Shown one piece after another: positions 1-9,090 of a DNA stretch of 25,752 nucleotides; the stretch's first letter is position 1; every line of letters starts with the position of its first letter. The notes below the pieces were generated by a model. The model was not told the DNA's origin. It did not search any database and saw only the letters and a list, made by a program, of their open reading frames with translations. The stretch lies in contig CAYQTO010000032.1 of NCBI GenBank assembly GCA_964420455.1, positions 1-25,752 of the forward strand, given 5' to 3'. This DNA comes from CAYQTO01 sp964420455. Lineage in GTDB: Bacteria > Sumerlaeota > Sumerlaeia > SLMS01. Position numbers and translations under genes: made by a program.

Positions 1-1
1 C

Positions 2-2761
2 TTTGCCCGGCTGACGGAACAGGCGCGGGCACGCGAGGCCCTCGAGGTCTACCGCCTGATTTTCGAGGAAACGCCCGTAGGCGTCGCGGTCTGCGACATG
101 GACGGCACCTTCTGCGAGGCGAACGGGGCCTTCCTCGACATCGTGGGGCTCGACGAGGATTCGGTGCGGCAGCGCACGTTCTGGGAACTGACGCCTGCGG
201 AGTACCTTGAGGGCGAGCGCCAACGGCTGGCCGAGCTTCAAGAGGAGGGGCGCTACGGGCCCGACGAGAAGGAATACCTGAGGAGCGACGGAAGCCGCGT
301 GCCGGTGGAGGTCCACGGCCGCTTGCTCGAACGGCCGGACGGGCGGAGGCAGATCTTCTGCATCGTTCAGGACATGACGGCGCGCAAGCACGCGGCCCGG
401 GAAATCGAGCGAAACGAACAGCGCTTCCGTGGCGCCCTCGAGGGAAGCCTCGACGCGTTCTATCTCCTCGAGTCGGTCCGCGACGACACCGGCGCGATCG
501 TCGACTTCGTCTTCGTCGAGTCAAACCGTGCGGGTGCGGACCTCGTCCACTCGACACCCCAAGAACTGCGCGGAAAGCGCCTCTGTGAGTCGTTTCCCGT
601 CAATCGCACCCGTGGGTTCTTCGACAGGTACGTCCGCGTGGTGGAGACCGGCGACCCGCTCGTGGACGAGTTTCCCATCAGCGAGGACTATGTCGCGGCG
701 GACTGGCTTGCCCATCAGGTGGTGCGGGTGGGTGACGGAATCGCCATCACCACGCGGAACATCACCGAGCGCAAGCGCGAGCGCGAGGAGCTGGAGGCAA
801 GCCGCCGGGCCCTCGAACTGAGCGAGCAGCGTTTGGTGCTCGCCCTGCGCGGCACGGAACAGGGGCTCTGGGACTGGAACATCGTCACCGGCAGCGTCTA
901 CTACGACGACCAGTGGGCGCGCATCCATGGATATACACGGACGGAACTGGCGCCGTCGGCCTCCACATGGGAAGACTGCATCCACCCGGAGGATCGGGAG
1001 CGGACCCGGCACGCGCTGAATCGAGCCTTCGATCCCCAGGCCGACGAGCAGTACGAGGTCGAGTACCGCGCCCTCCACAAGGACGGGCACTACCTTTGGG
1101 TGCTCGCGAAAGGCAGCGTGGTCAGCCGCGACGGCGACGGGCGCCCCATGCGCATGATCGGCACCGAGCAGGATATCACCCGCCGCAAGACCGTCGAGGA
1201 GGAGCTCCGTGAGGCGAAGGAACTGGCCGAGGCGGCCACCCGCGCCAAGTCCGACTTCCTCGCCATGATGAGCCACGAAATCCGGACTCCCATGAACGGC
1301 ATCATCGGCATGGCGGAACTGCTGCTCGAATCAGTCTCACAACCGGGCGCGGCCGAGTACCTCCAGACCATCCGCAAGTCGGGCATGGCGCTTCTCACGA
1401 TCGTCAATGACCTGCTGGACCTTTCGAAGATCGAGGCAGGGAAACTCAAGATCGACCCGGTGCCCTTCGAGCCGCGGGAAGTCCTCGGCGGGGTGCTGGA
1501 CCTCCTCGGCCCGAAGGCGCGCGAGAAGGGCCTGCGGATGCACTCGGTCGTGGCGCCGGGCCTCCCCGCCCGTCTGGTGGGCGACCCGGGCCGCATTCGC
1601 CAGGTTCTCCTCAACCTCGTTGGCAACGCGGTCAAGTTCACCACCGAGGGCGAGGTCCGCGTGGAAGCCTCGATCAACGAGGACGCCAACCCGCCCGCGC
1701 TCCGGTTCGATATCATCGACTCGGGCATTGGCATCGCCGGGGAGGACATGGAACTGCTGTTCAAGGACTTCAGCCAGGTGGACTCGGGCATGGCGCGGAG
1801 CTTTGGCGGGACCGGCCTGGGGCTGGCCATCTGTCGCCGCTTGGTTGAGATGATGTCCGGGAAGATTGGCGCCCGCAGCGAGCTCCACAAGGGGTCCTGG
1901 TTCTGGTTCGAGATACCCGCCCCGGTGCCCGACGACGAGGCCACAGCCCAGCGTTTTCAGCACGAGCCGATCCTCCTCGTCGGAGCCGACCCGGCCCGCC
2001 GCCACGTCCTCTCCCACGACCTCGCCACCGCCGGCCTGCGTGTCACCCCGGTCGACTCCATCACAGCCGCCGTTTCTCTTCTCAACCCCCCGTCCGATCA
2101 GCCACCCCCCGCCTTCAGGATCATCCTTGTCGATGGCGAGCAGACCACCGACGTCAACTCCACCGCGGTCCGCATGATCCGACAACGCACCAACGCGCCC
2201 ATCCCCATCCTTTACCTCTCGGACTCGGACCAGGCCTCCCACACCCTCCAGACACTCGGTGGCCGCGACCGCCTCCTCACCAAGCCCGTCGACGCCCCCG
2301 CCCTCCTCTTCACCATCGACGACATCCTTCGCCACAGCACCGACGCCGCTCCCAAGCCACCGCCGCTCCCCTCCCTTCAGGGCATGCGCGTGCTCCTTGC
2401 CGAGGACAATACGGTCAACCAGATCGTCGCCCGCCGCATGCTCGAACGTCTCGGTTGCGAGGTGGAAATCGCCCACGACGGCCAAGAGGCCCTCAACGCC
2501 CTCGAGGACGAGGAGTTCGACGTCGCCCTCATGGACATCCACATGCCTCGGCTCGACGGTCTCGAGACGATCCGCGAGATCCGCCGCCGCGAGGAACGCC
2601 TCAGCCGCACCACCCCCCTGCCTGTCATCGCCCTCACCGCCGAGTCGACCCACGAGGACGAGGCACGCTGTGCCGCCGCCGGAGCCAGCGGCTTCATCGC
2701 CAAGCCCCTCCTCCTCGACAACATCGCGCGGGAACTGAACCGGTGGGCGCCCGGCAGGTGA
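2..2761 (+). CDS. Hybrid multi-PAS sensor histidine kinase, 5' end outside window
   Basis: The frame is open to the left edge, and the first Met (98) lies inside a PAS domain, so the N-terminus is missing. About 919 residues are visible. Domains in order: PAS (about nt 45-400); a second PAS-like segment (about 415-780); a PAS_3-type segment (about 825-1190, with WDWN and the closing ITRRK); a short coiled linker; HisKA with SHEIRTP (phospho-acceptor His codon 1274-1276); HATPase_c with N box NLVGNAVKFT, DSGIGI and FGGTGLGLAI; a degenerate receiver (about 1965-2330); and a canonical receiver (about 2385-2750) with LLAEDN, acceptor Asp in MDIHMP (codon 2534-2536), LTAE and AKPL. No membrane segment is visible, so sensing is probably cytoplasmic or relies on the missing part. 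The family autophosphorylates on His and passes phosphate to the receiver Asp. The signal and output partner cannot be told. A DCC protein follows 46 bp downstream. Confidence 0.95.
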   Translation, partial: FARLTEQARAREALEVYRLIFEETPVGVAVCDMDGTFCEANGAFLDIVGLDEDSVRQRTFWELTPAEYLEGERQRLAELQEEGRYGPDEKEYLRSDGSRVPVEVHGRLLERPDGRRQIFCIVQDMTARKHAAREIERNEQRFRGALEGSLDAFYLLESVRDDTGAIVDFVFVESNRAGADLVHSTPQELRGKRLCESFPVNRTRGFFDRYVRVVETGDPLVDEFPISEDYVAADWLAHQVVRVGDGIAITTRNITERKREREELEASRRALELSEQRLVLALRGTEQGLWDWNIVTGSVYYDDQWARIHGYTRTELAPSASTWEDCIHPEDRERTRHALNRAFDPQADEQYEVEYRALHKDGHYLWVLAKGSVVSRDGDGRPMRMIGTEQDITRRKTVEEELREAKELAEAATRAKSDFLAMMSHEIRTPMNGIIGMAELLLESVSQPGAAEYLQTIRKSGMALLTIVNDLLDLSKIEAGKLKIDPVPFEPREVLGGVLDLLGPKAREKGLRMHSVVAPGLPARLVGDPGRIRQVLLNLVGNAVKFTTEGEVRVEASINEDANPPALRFDIIDSGIGIAGEDMELLFKDFSQVDSGMARSFGGTGLGLAICRRLVEMMSGKIGARSELHKGSWFWFEIPAPVPDDEATAQRFQHEPILLVGADPARRHVLSHDLATAGLRVTPVDSITAAVSLLNPPSDQPPPAFRIILVDGEQTTDVNSTAVRMIRQRTNAPIPILYLSDSDQASHTLQTLGGRDRLLTKPVDAPALLFTIDDILRHSTDAAPKPPPLPSLQGMRVLLAEDNTVNQIVARRMLERLGCEVEIAHDGQEALNALEDEEFDVALMDIHMPRLDGLETIREIRRREERLSRTTPLPVIALTAESTHEDEARCAAAGASGFIAKPLLLDNIARELNRWAPGR

Positions 2762-2807
2762 TTCCACCCCCGCCGACACGGCCCGGTCCTTGCCCCACAA
2801 GCTCCTC

Positions 2808-3215
2808 ATGGCCCGATCGCGCGACATCCTCTTCTACGACGCCGAATGCGGGTTGTGCGACCGGCTGGTGCGGTTCACCGCCGCCCGCGACCGCACCGGG
2901 CGCTTTGCCTACGCCCCTCTCGGCGGCGAAACCTTCCGCACCCTCCTCCCCCCGGAGGTCCGCCAGCGCCTCCCCGAGGGCGTCGTCATCCGCACGGGCT
3001 CCGGCCGTGTCTATACGCGTCACCACGCCTCGCTCCTTGTCCTCCACCGGCTCGGGGGCCGCTGGCGCTGGATCGCCTGGGCCGGCCTCGCCGTACCGGC
3101 TCCCCTGCGCGACTTCGTCTATACCGTCATCGCCCGCCTTCGCCACCGGCTCCTTCCCCCGCCCAAGGCCTGCACCCCGCCTCCGGAAAGCCTCCGCGCC
3201 AGGATTCTTCCCTGA
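2808..3215 (+). CDS. DCC family thiol-disulfide oxidoreductase (DUF393)
   Basis: This 135-residue protein opens with ILFYDAECGLCDRLVRF. That is the YDxxCxxC signature of the DCC/DUF393 family, thioredoxin-like small proteins predicted to use the CxxC pair for thiol-disulfide exchange. The family's usual length is about 110-150 residues. A TTG at 2790 would add six residues, but ATG 2808 puts the first beta strand right after the start, as in family members. Neither start has a clear Shine-Dalgarno. It lies 46 bp after the histidine kinase on the same strand and could be co-transcribed with it; a functional link is not evident. The gene carries two GTCTATAC octamers, both read as Val-Tyr-Thr. 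The C-terminus is proline-rich and poorly conserved in appearance. The substrate is unknown. Confidence 0.85.
   Translation: MARSRDILFYDAECGLCDRLVRFTAARDRTGRFAYAPLGGETFRTLLPPEVRQRLPEGVVIRTGSGRVYTRHHASLLVLHRLGGRWRWIAWAGLAVPAPLRDFVYTVIARLRHRLLPPPKACTPPPESLRARILP
3009..3016 (+). repeat. GTCTATAC octamer copy 1
   Basis: In frame in the DCC gene: GTC-TAT-ACG, residues Val68-Tyr-Thr. Confidence 0.9.
3117..3124 (+). repeat. GTCTATAC octamer copy 2
   Basis: In frame in the DCC gene: GTC-TAT-ACC, residues Val104-Tyr-Thr; 101 bp after copy 1. Confidence 0.9.
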
Positions 3216-3337
3216 ACCGAAGGGGAGGGCGGCGACGTCCTGCAACCCGGGCTTGCCCCCCCGGCGGAGGGTACCGATTGACGACTTGCGGGCTTCGGCG
3301 AACGGTGAAGACCTGATTCCAAACTCGCCGCTGACCC

Positions 3338-5236
3338 ATGTCTGAAGGCCATTCCATCCACCGGCTCCACGCCTTCGTTCCGCACCTGGCGGAATGTCAG
3401 CCGCGGCTTCTGGAATTACTGCCCTACGAGCAGCGCCCCGAACCCGGCGAGGCCCTTGGCGACTGGGTCTGGACCCTCTCGCAGACCAGCCTCATGGAAA
3501 TCTGCTCGGCTTGGGTCATCGAGTCCCTCCGCCTCCTCCGCCAGCGCTCACCCCTGACCAACGTCCTCATGCGCGGCTGCCTCCACCTCCCGGGCGAGTT
3601 CCAGCTCGGCGACGCGAGCGCCCTGGCCATCGGCGAGGTGCCCCCCCACGGCGACCCACGCCGCGAGGAAATCCGCGTCGCCCTCGCTCGCGCCGTCTCC
3701 GCCGGCATCCTTATCCACCTCCCCGAGGCCGACCGCTACTGCATCCCCTACCCCGTCCGCCTGTCCGTCGATCGTGCTCCCTTCCTCGACGCCCTCGAGC
3801 GCGACTCCATCCGCCTGCGCCTCGTCCAGCACTACGGCCGCCTTGCCCAGCGCCTCCACAATGAACACGCGGAACCCACACCCCGCGATTGGCGCTTCTC
3901 CAACTTCCTCTCCGCCTACGAAACCGCCGTCGACCTCGTCGAGGAAGCCCTCGGCCTGGAAGCCGTCAACTGGGCACGCGAGGGCGTCCACGTCACTGAT
4001 ATCCCCGCCGACCTCCGCCGACAGCTCATCCGATTCATCGACTACCCCGGCCCCGCCCTCGTCAAACTCCAGTCCGGCACCGCCCCCCGCCTCCTCGCCG
4101 CGAGCGCCGCCGCCGCCCGCGACGCCGGCCTTGCCCCCGAGGAGGCCCAGGCCTGCGAACTCCTCGGCCGCCATTACCTCCGCGCCCGCGCCCACCCCGA
4201 CGCCATCGCCGCCTTCCGCCGCGCCCAATACCTCCGAGAACAACAAAAGGACGCCCTCCGCGCCGTCTACGCCTCGAGCGCCATCGGCATGGCCCTCCGC
4301 GACATGGGCCGCGACGACCTCGCCATCGCCGAATTCATGGCCGCCGAAAAACGCGCCTCCACCGCCAACCTCCACGAACAACAGATCGACACCGCCAATT
4401 GCGCCGCCGACCTCCTCCTCGCCAACGACCGCACCTTCGAGGCCGCCTCCTTCATCGACCGCGTCCTCGACCGCCTCCCCATGGGCGAGCGCCGCATCCC
4501 CTCCCTCGCCGAACTCCTCACCCACCAGGGGCGCGCCCTCCGCCTCCAGGGTCGCCACGACCAGGCCGAGGACCGCCTCTTCCTCGCCCTCGGCACCGCC
4601 CGCCACTTTCAGAACCGCCCCGCCGAGGCCCGAACCCTCCTCGAGCTCGGACGCCTGGAAGCCGCCCGCCAGAACCCCCAGGAATCCACCAAGTGGCTCC
4701 AGCGCGCCCGCGTCCTTTACCTTGAGCTTTCCGACTCCGCCGGCATCGGCGAAAGCCTCCTCGCCATCGCCACAAACCTCCTCGACCACGGGCCCGCGGG
4801 CGACGCCGAAACCCAGGTCCTCCGCGCCCTCCGCTACGCCCGCGCCGCCAACGAACCCCGCCTGCTCGCCGACATCTGGCGCCTGCGCCAGCGCCAGGCC
4901 ACCCGCCGCGGCGACCACGCCGGCGCCATCTCCTACCTCCAACAGCGCCTCCTCGCCCTCTCCCAGGGACGCCGCGTCCTCCCCGTCGTCGAAGGGCGCC
5001 TCGAACTTGCCCAACTCTATCTCGACCGCGAAAGCCACTTCGCCGCCGGCGCCGAAGCCCTCCGCGCTCAGGCCCTCGCCCGCGCCTACCTGGACCCCGC
5101 CGATATCCCCCCCGGCCTCGAACACCTCCTCGAGCAAATCTCCAAGGGCCTCAGCGGCGCCCAGTTCCAGCACCTCGTCGACGAAATCTCCGACGAACTC
5201 GAAAGCGGCCTCCTCATCGGCACCTCCCCCGTCTGA
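3338..5236 (+). CDS. Large TPR-repeat protein
   Basis: This is a 632-residue cytoplasmic protein with no signal peptide or membrane helix. Residues about 1-220 are helical. They include a stretch around residues 105-175 (ALARAVSAGILIHLPEADRY, then a helical segment with LRLVQHYGRLAQRLHN) that resembles the winged-helix and linker part following the NTPase in STAND proteins. No P-loop is visible. From about residue 245 to the end there are successive helix-turn-helix units of TPR type, for example LLGRHYLRARAHPDAIAAFR, AIGMALRDMGRDDLAIAEF and ELGRLEAARQNPQESTKWLQ. TPR arrays bind proteins or peptides, so a scaffold or regulatory role is likely, with the partner unknown. The gene stands 122 bp after the DCC gene. 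The coding strand is extremely C-rich at third positions, which creates a long antisense shadow frame. Confidence 0.8.
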   Translation: MSEGHSIHRLHAFVPHLAECQPRLLELLPYEQRPEPGEALGDWVWTLSQTSLMEICSAWVIESLRLLRQRSPLTNVLMRGCLHLPGEFQLGDASALAIGEVPPHGDPRREEIRVALARAVSAGILIHLPEADRYCIPYPVRLSVDRAPFLDALERDSIRLRLVQHYGRLAQRLHNEHAEPTPRDWRFSNFLSAYETAVDLVEEALGLEAVNWAREGVHVTDIPADLRRQLIRFIDYPGPALVKLQSGTAPRLLAASAAAARDAGLAPEEAQACELLGRHYLRARAHPDAIAAFRRAQYLREQQKDALRAVYASSAIGMALRDMGRDDLAIAEFMAAEKRASTANLHEQQIDTANCAADLLLANDRTFEAASFIDRVLDRLPMGERRIPSLAELLTHQGRALRLQGRHDQAEDRLFLALGTARHFQNRPAEARTLLELGRLEAARQNPQESTKWLQRARVLYLELSDSAGIGESLLAIATNLLDHGPAGDAETQVLRALRYARAANEPRLLADIWRLRQRQATRRGDHAGAISYLQQRLLALSQGRRVLPVVEGRLELAQLYLDRESHFAAGAEALRAQALARAYLDPADIPPGLEHLLEQISKGLSGAQFQHLVDEISDELESGLLIGTSPV

Positions 5237-5312
5237 CCCCCCTTGTCGTTTTTGCCTTGCATCGCCCCCGTCCGTGCCTCCACGCTTTTCCTCCCCGAAA
5301 CGGGGACGCGGT

Positions 5313-5388
<76 letters not shown>

Positions 5389-5414
5389 ACCAAGAATCCC
5401 AAGCACCCGAACAA

Positions 5415-6680
5415 TCAGTAGACAACAAACTGGCTCCCCGGCAGGTCGGGCCCATCCACTTGCACGATCGGAATGATGCGGAAGGTCATACCGTCCAACT
5501 CAGTCGCGAGAAGGTCGAGGCGGTCATCTCCGCCAAGCTGAGCGGCCCCATGCAATTTGACCGTCGCTCCGGCGTCGGTCGGCTCAATCTCAACTCTCCT
5601 AAAGGATGAATCGAGACCTTCGTTAATCAGCAACGAGGCCGTCCCGGGGAGGAAGAAGTCGTCGTCTCCATCCCCATCTATGTCCCCCAAGCGCTCGTAC
5701 CCGGGCAAAAAGCCGCTGAGGGTTCGCCGACCGCTTGAGGAGAAGGAGCCATCGGCTGCAGCGGTGTATGCACGGAACCCGGAAAATATCGGCACGATGA
5801 GGTCTTGAGTCCCATCCCCGTCAAGGTCGCCATGTGTGGCTTGATCAAGCTGAATGGAAGTGTCAGAGGTAAGGGACTCCTCCTTCTCCCAGCCCCTTTC
5901 AGCGGTGTATGTTGCGACATTCAGGGAAAACTCAACACCTGGGCCGGGAACACGGGCCACCGCTTCAATATAGACAAGCCGACTCTTTATGGGTGCTGCT
6001 TGCGGAATCAGGAAGGGGGCAAACTCCCGGGGAGGAAAGCTCTCTATCGTAAATCGAAGATTATCCGCCACCAATTGCCCTGTTCCTGTATTCAAGAACA
6101 TCGTCACGGACCCAGTACCCGTCATGAGGATATCATTATCGCCGTCGGTGTCCACATCGCCGATGAGCAGGAGGTAGTCCCTCTGCTCGTCCAATTGAAT
6201 ATTCGATCTATAGACAGGAAAATTGTTGAAAGGTTGGTTCGGACCTCCAAGACTTTTCCCAATGGCGACCGCATCCTTGGTGGAGGATGTAAAGGGCCCA
6301 ACGATCAGATCCTCCCCCAAGGCACCATCAAGGTCCACGCCCCTGTTGAACAGCGGCACCGTTGGCGCCAGAGGCGCTTGTCCATCGGGGGTACGAAAGC
6401 CCCCAGAACCGTCATTCAATCGGACGACGAGCAAATAGGGAGAAGTTCCCTGCGATCGGTTGTAGATGATCACATCACCGAATCCGTCTCCATTGAAATC
6501 TCCGGTAACGATCTCCGACGAAGTGTAGGAGAGATTATAGTCGCTGGGCGCACCGATTTGAAAACTGCCTGCGGTCACCTGCGCGGAAGCCAGACTCGAC
6601 TGAACAGTTAAGGCGAGTCCCATCAATGTACAACATGAGTTGCGTGATCGCTGGGGAGGATGAAGATCTGATTTGAGCAA
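5415..6680 (-). CDS. Secreted FG-GAP/VCBS repeat protein
   Basis: This 421-residue protein contains repeated calcium-binding loops of FG-GAP/VCBS type: GDFNGDGFGDVIIY, GDVDTDGDNDILM, GDLDGDGTQDLIVP and GDIDGDGDDDFFLP. These are usual in integrin-alpha-like seven-bladed propellers. The N-terminus reads as a signal peptide: basic region to about residue 13, hydrophobic core LMGLALTVQSSLASA, likely cut after SASA-type residue 34. The start used is TTG 6680, preceded by GGAAAAGG nine bases upstream. The internal ATG (residue 20) would cut the signal peptide short. Base composition is visibly lower in GC than flanking genes and Tyr/Ile codons are less biased. It is last in a same-strand trio (HNH, membrane protein, this gene) and ends 26 bp from the tRNA. 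Likely an extracellular or surface protein of unknown ligand. Confidence 0.85.
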   Translation of the reverse strand: MLKSDLHPPQRSRNSCCTLMGLALTVQSSLASAQVTAGSFQIGAPSDYNLSYTSSEIVTGDFNGDGFGDVIIYNRSQGTSPYLLVVRLNDGSGGFRTPDGQAPLAPTVPLFNRGVDLDGALGEDLIVGPFTSSTKDAVAIGKSLGGPNQPFNNFPVYRSNIQLDEQRDYLLLIGDVDTDGDNDILMTGTGSVTMFLNTGTGQLVADNLRFTIESFPPREFAPFLIPQAAPIKSRLVYIEAVARVPGPGVEFSLNVATYTAERGWEKEESLTSDTSIQLDQATHGDLDGDGTQDLIVPIFSGFRAYTAAADGSFSSSGRRTLSGFLPGYERLGDIDGDGDDDFFLPGTASLLINEGLDSSFRRVEIEPTDAGATVKLHGAAQLGGDDRLDLLATELDGMTFRIIPIVQVDGPDLPGSQFVVY

Positions 6681-6827
6681 AAGTTAAAGCCTTTTCCAAG
6701 GATGAGTGGTCAGGCTCGCTCCATGGAAAGGGCTCGTCAAGGGAACTTCTTCGTATCCGATGCTCTTTGCAGATGGAGGGACCCTTTGAGAAACTGCCGC
6801 TTCAGGCCGGCAGGTGCTGGTTTCCCC

Positions 6828-7268
6828 TTATGGATCCGAATCTTCTTCCATATCCCCGGCGGCGTCCACGCCAAAGAGTCGCCGTATGTCCGGCCGTGTC
6901 AACACGCGATACACCCAGAAGACGAGCGCGAACACCATCATCGCAACGACGACTCCCACTGCTCTTGGAGCCTGACCATAATCCTGACCGAGCACACTAA
7001 TGTTGAGTGGAACATCAAACACCAGGATCACCAACCCAATCAGAGGGAGCAAGACAAGGGGTATCCACGTCAGAATCAAGGCGCAGATTCGCCAGCCGCG
7101 GCTACGTCGAAGCAGATCCGGTCCAATGAACAACCCAAGCAAACCGAAGTTAATCGGAACAACGTTATTCATCAGCGAGTCGATAACTTCGAAGACGGCG
7201 ATGATACCCATAAGGATAAACAGGACGGCGACGACAATAAGTGATGTCGGAAGGTTCTTCCCGTTCAT
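6828..7268 (-). CDS. Small four-helix membrane protein, function unknown
   Basis: This is a protein of about 146 residues with four predicted membrane helices: TSLIVVAVLFILMGIIAVFEV; a second around NFGLLGLFIGPDLL; a third ICALILTWIPLVLLPLIGLV; and a fourth VGVVVAMMVFALVFWVY. The C-terminal tail is charged and cytoplasmic in appearance (RRLFGVDAAGDMEEDSDP). ATG 7268 was chosen over the TTG at 7274, two codons upstream. No family is recognised with confidence. It lies 63 bp after the HNH gene and 147 bp before the FG-GAP gene, all on one strand, so a short operon is possible. A 60-base sample inside the gene (7201-7260) has 28 G/C, against 41 in a sample of the TPR gene (4201-4260), marking it as part of a lower-GC block. 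Confidence 0.7.
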   Translation of the reverse strand: MNGKNLPTSLIVVAVLFILMGIIAVFEVIDSLMNNVVPINFGLLGLFIGPDLLRRSRGWRICALILTWIPLVLLPLIGLVILVFDVPLNISVLGQDYGQAPRAVGVVVAMMVFALVFWVYRVLTRPDIRRLFGVDAAGDMEEDSDP

Positions 7269-7331
7269 CCGCAAAGTGCTCTGGCCTTCGGAATCAGAGA
7301 AGGAGCGGCGGGCAGTTGACGGCAGGCTATG

Positions 7332-7787
7332 TTAGACATCGTCACTTGCCGCCTCGTTCTTGCGTCGACGAACGCGCCTCACCTCGTACGCTGTGAACTT
7401 CTGCTCGATCTCCTCTCCAAGGGTAGTTCCCTTCTCGATTTGAGTGCGCACCCACACACCAAGCTTCAGGATCAGAGCCATCTCTTCGGGGAGATAATCC
7501 CACCGGTAATTATTGCATGTTACGTGGGCAGGGAGGTAATTATCGGGTGTATTGTGGCCACCAGCGCTATGGGCCAGGACATGGTCAGCACTCCAACGTC
7601 CCTCAATTGCTCCACCACAAATGTGGCACATGCCGCCTGTTTTGCCGAGCACCTGCGCTCGCTCCTTAGCGGTAAGGCCCCGCCCCCGAGGTCGACGATG
7701 TGCAGCTTTTAGACTCTGACGCCTGCGCCGGAGTTCGAGTAGTTTATTCCTGAGGCCAGTCGGGTTTGATGGACCGTTCTTGTGCAT
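7332..7787 (-). CDS. HNH endonuclease
   Basis: This 151-residue protein has a basic N-terminus (LRRRRQSLKAAHRRPRGRG) followed by an HNH fold. CHICGG (residues about 54-59) gives the zinc knuckle, WSADHVLAHSAGG supplies the first catalytic His after the Asp, and NYLPAHVTCNNYR supplies the Asn/His and the last Cys. This layout matches stand-alone HNH nucleases related to McrA and to many phage and mobile-element nucleases, which cut DNA with a divalent metal. ATG 7787 has GAGGTG four to five bases upstream. It is the first gene of the lower-GC cluster beside tRNA-Lys. No methylase, homing intron or partner restriction subunit is seen nearby, so it may be a free nuclease of a degraded or minimal mobile element or a defence protein. 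Target is unknown. Confidence 0.85.
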   Translation of the reverse strand: MHKNGPSNPTGLRNKLLELRRRRQSLKAAHRRPRGRGLTAKERAQVLGKTGGMCHICGGAIEGRWSADHVLAHSAGGHNTPDNYLPAHVTCNNYRWDYLPEEMALILKLGVWVRTQIEKGTTLGEEIEQKFTAYEVRRVRRRKNEAASDDV

Positions 7788-8070
7788 TCTGCACCTCGTG
7801 TGTCTAGCTTGGAGCTTTGATAGTAATCTTCAGTTATAATTGAGGAGCATGATTGGGGAGAACTTTGTCTCGCGCAATCAAAATCTGGACGCGAAACCAA
7901 TCAAGGGCCCAAAGGGCGCTCAGGGATCACCGGACATCTTCGTCCCGAGCGGTTGATGCAGGACCGGCCCCCGGCTGATCCTTCACCTCTCGCACCGACT
8001 CTTTTGTATCGTCGGACAGGTCCGTCAACCATCGGACCGCCCCGTGATGCCTCGTCACATGTCCCGCTGG
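7788..8070. other. Intergenic region between HNH and CDF genes
   Basis: This stretch changes from AT-richer sequence (about 7800-7900) to the high-GC background (from about 7930). No tRNA 3'-end copy, inverted repeat or convincing hairpin is seen. It should hold the promoter of the HNH gene on the minus strand, but no confident -35/-10 pair was found. Confidence 0.4.
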
Positions 8071-9090
8071 CTAGTCGGCTCTTGGTTCTGACGGACCACC
8101 ACCCGGATTCGGGTTGGATGGGGCGGGCGGGTGCGGCTCCACATGGACGGTGACGTCCGTGACTCGTCGTGTCTGCAGGAGGGCGCCCTTCACTTCCCGG
8201 GCGATGTCGTGGCCCTCGATCACGGTCAGGTGCCCGTCGACTTCAACATGGATATCCATCAGCACGCCCAGTCCGCTCTTGCGCGCCCGCATCTTTTCGA
8301 CGTAGCGGACGCCTCTTACGTTTCCGGCGATCGTTCGGAGCTGTTCTTCCAGTTCGATGGGGGCGCGGCTTTCCAGCAGTTCTGAGAAACTGCCCCGGGC
8401 GATCCTCGCGCCGTTCCAGAGGATGACGGAGCAGGCAAGGAGCGCCGCCCAATCGTCCGCCGCTTCCCAGCCGGGGCCCATCAGCAGGGCGAGGGAAATT
8501 CCGACGAAGGCTGCACCGGATGTCAGAGCGTCCGACAGGTGATGCCAGGAGTCTGCCTCCATGGCGGTTGAGCCCTGATCCCTGCCGTGGCGGGCGAGCG
8601 CCCGCCAGAAAAGAACCTTGGCCGCGACGACAAGGAGGAGCACCGGCAGGGTAAACCACGCGGGGGCCTCATGGGGCGTGCGGATTTCCTGAATCGCCTG
8701 CCAGGCGATGGCGGAGGCCGCCGCGAAGAGCGCAAGGGAGACAATGGCCGTGGCGAACGTCTCGTACTTGCCATGGCCCCACGGATGAGAATCGTCCGGC
8801 GGCCGCAGCGAGAGGATCAACCCCACGAGTACCACGATGGAGGTGACAAGATCCGTGAGCGATTCAATCCCGTCGGCGACCAGAGCGTAGGAGTTTCCAA
8901 CGACCCCTGTGGTGATTTTGATCGCCGCGAGGACAAGGGAGCCAAAGCCGGCCAGGAGGATCAGCCGGACGATGGAAGGGGAGAGAGGAGCGACGGGCGA
9001 ATGCAAGCCTGTTTGCCGAGCGAAAATCTCCAGAGACGGCCCGGAGCCCCGCGACGGGACCGCGGATGCTGCCGCGACGCAACCTCTCAA
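8071..9090 (-). CDS. Cation diffusion facilitator (CDF) metal efflux transporter
   Basis: This 339-residue inner-membrane protein has the CDF plan. Helix 1 is IVRLILLAGFGSLVLAAIKI. Helix 2 carries ADGIESLTDLVTS, the ExxxD half of the transport metal site. HPWGHGKYE follows in the loop, then further helices including FTLPVLLLVVAAKVLFW and helix 5 with EADSWHHLSDALTSG, the HxxxD half. The cytoplasmic C-terminal domain (RYVEKMRARKSGLGVLMDIH to TDVTVHVEP) is the usual ferredoxin-like dimerisation domain. Members export Zn, Fe, Co, Cd or Mn by proton antiport; the first site residue is Glu rather than Asp, so specificity is unclear. The start is uncertain: a TGA precedes TTG 9090 directly, and the next candidate is TTG 9006. 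No ATG is available near the N-terminus. It appears to be a single-gene unit. Confidence 0.92.
   Translation of the reverse strand: MRGCVAAASAVPSRGSGPSLEIFARQTGLHSPVAPLSPSIVRLILLAGFGSLVLAAIKITTGVVGNSYALVADGIESLTDLVTSIVVLVGLILSLRPPDDSHPWGHGKYETFATAIVSLALFAAASAIAWQAIQEIRTPHEAPAWFTLPVLLLVVAAKVLFWRALARHGRDQGSTAMEADSWHHLSDALTSGAAFVGISLALLMGPGWEAADDWAALLACSVILWNGARIARGSFSELLESRAPIELEEQLRTIAGNVRGVRYVEKMRARKSGLGVLMDIHVEVDGHLTVIEGHDIAREVKGALLQTRRVTDVTVHVEPHPPAPSNPNPGGGPSEPRAD

Noticed and set aside
98..100. Met 98 as the start of the histidine kinase
   Set aside because: The frame is open to base 2 and the upstream residues belong to the same PAS domain, so the gene begins outside the window.
5291..5306. 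CCCCG-AAA-CGGGG hairpin before the tRNA as a terminator
   Set aside because: The stem is only 5 bp and neither strand has a following T-run.
7804..7840. TTGATA ... TATAAT as a plus-strand promoter
   Set aside because: Spacing is only 12 bp and no plus-strand gene follows.
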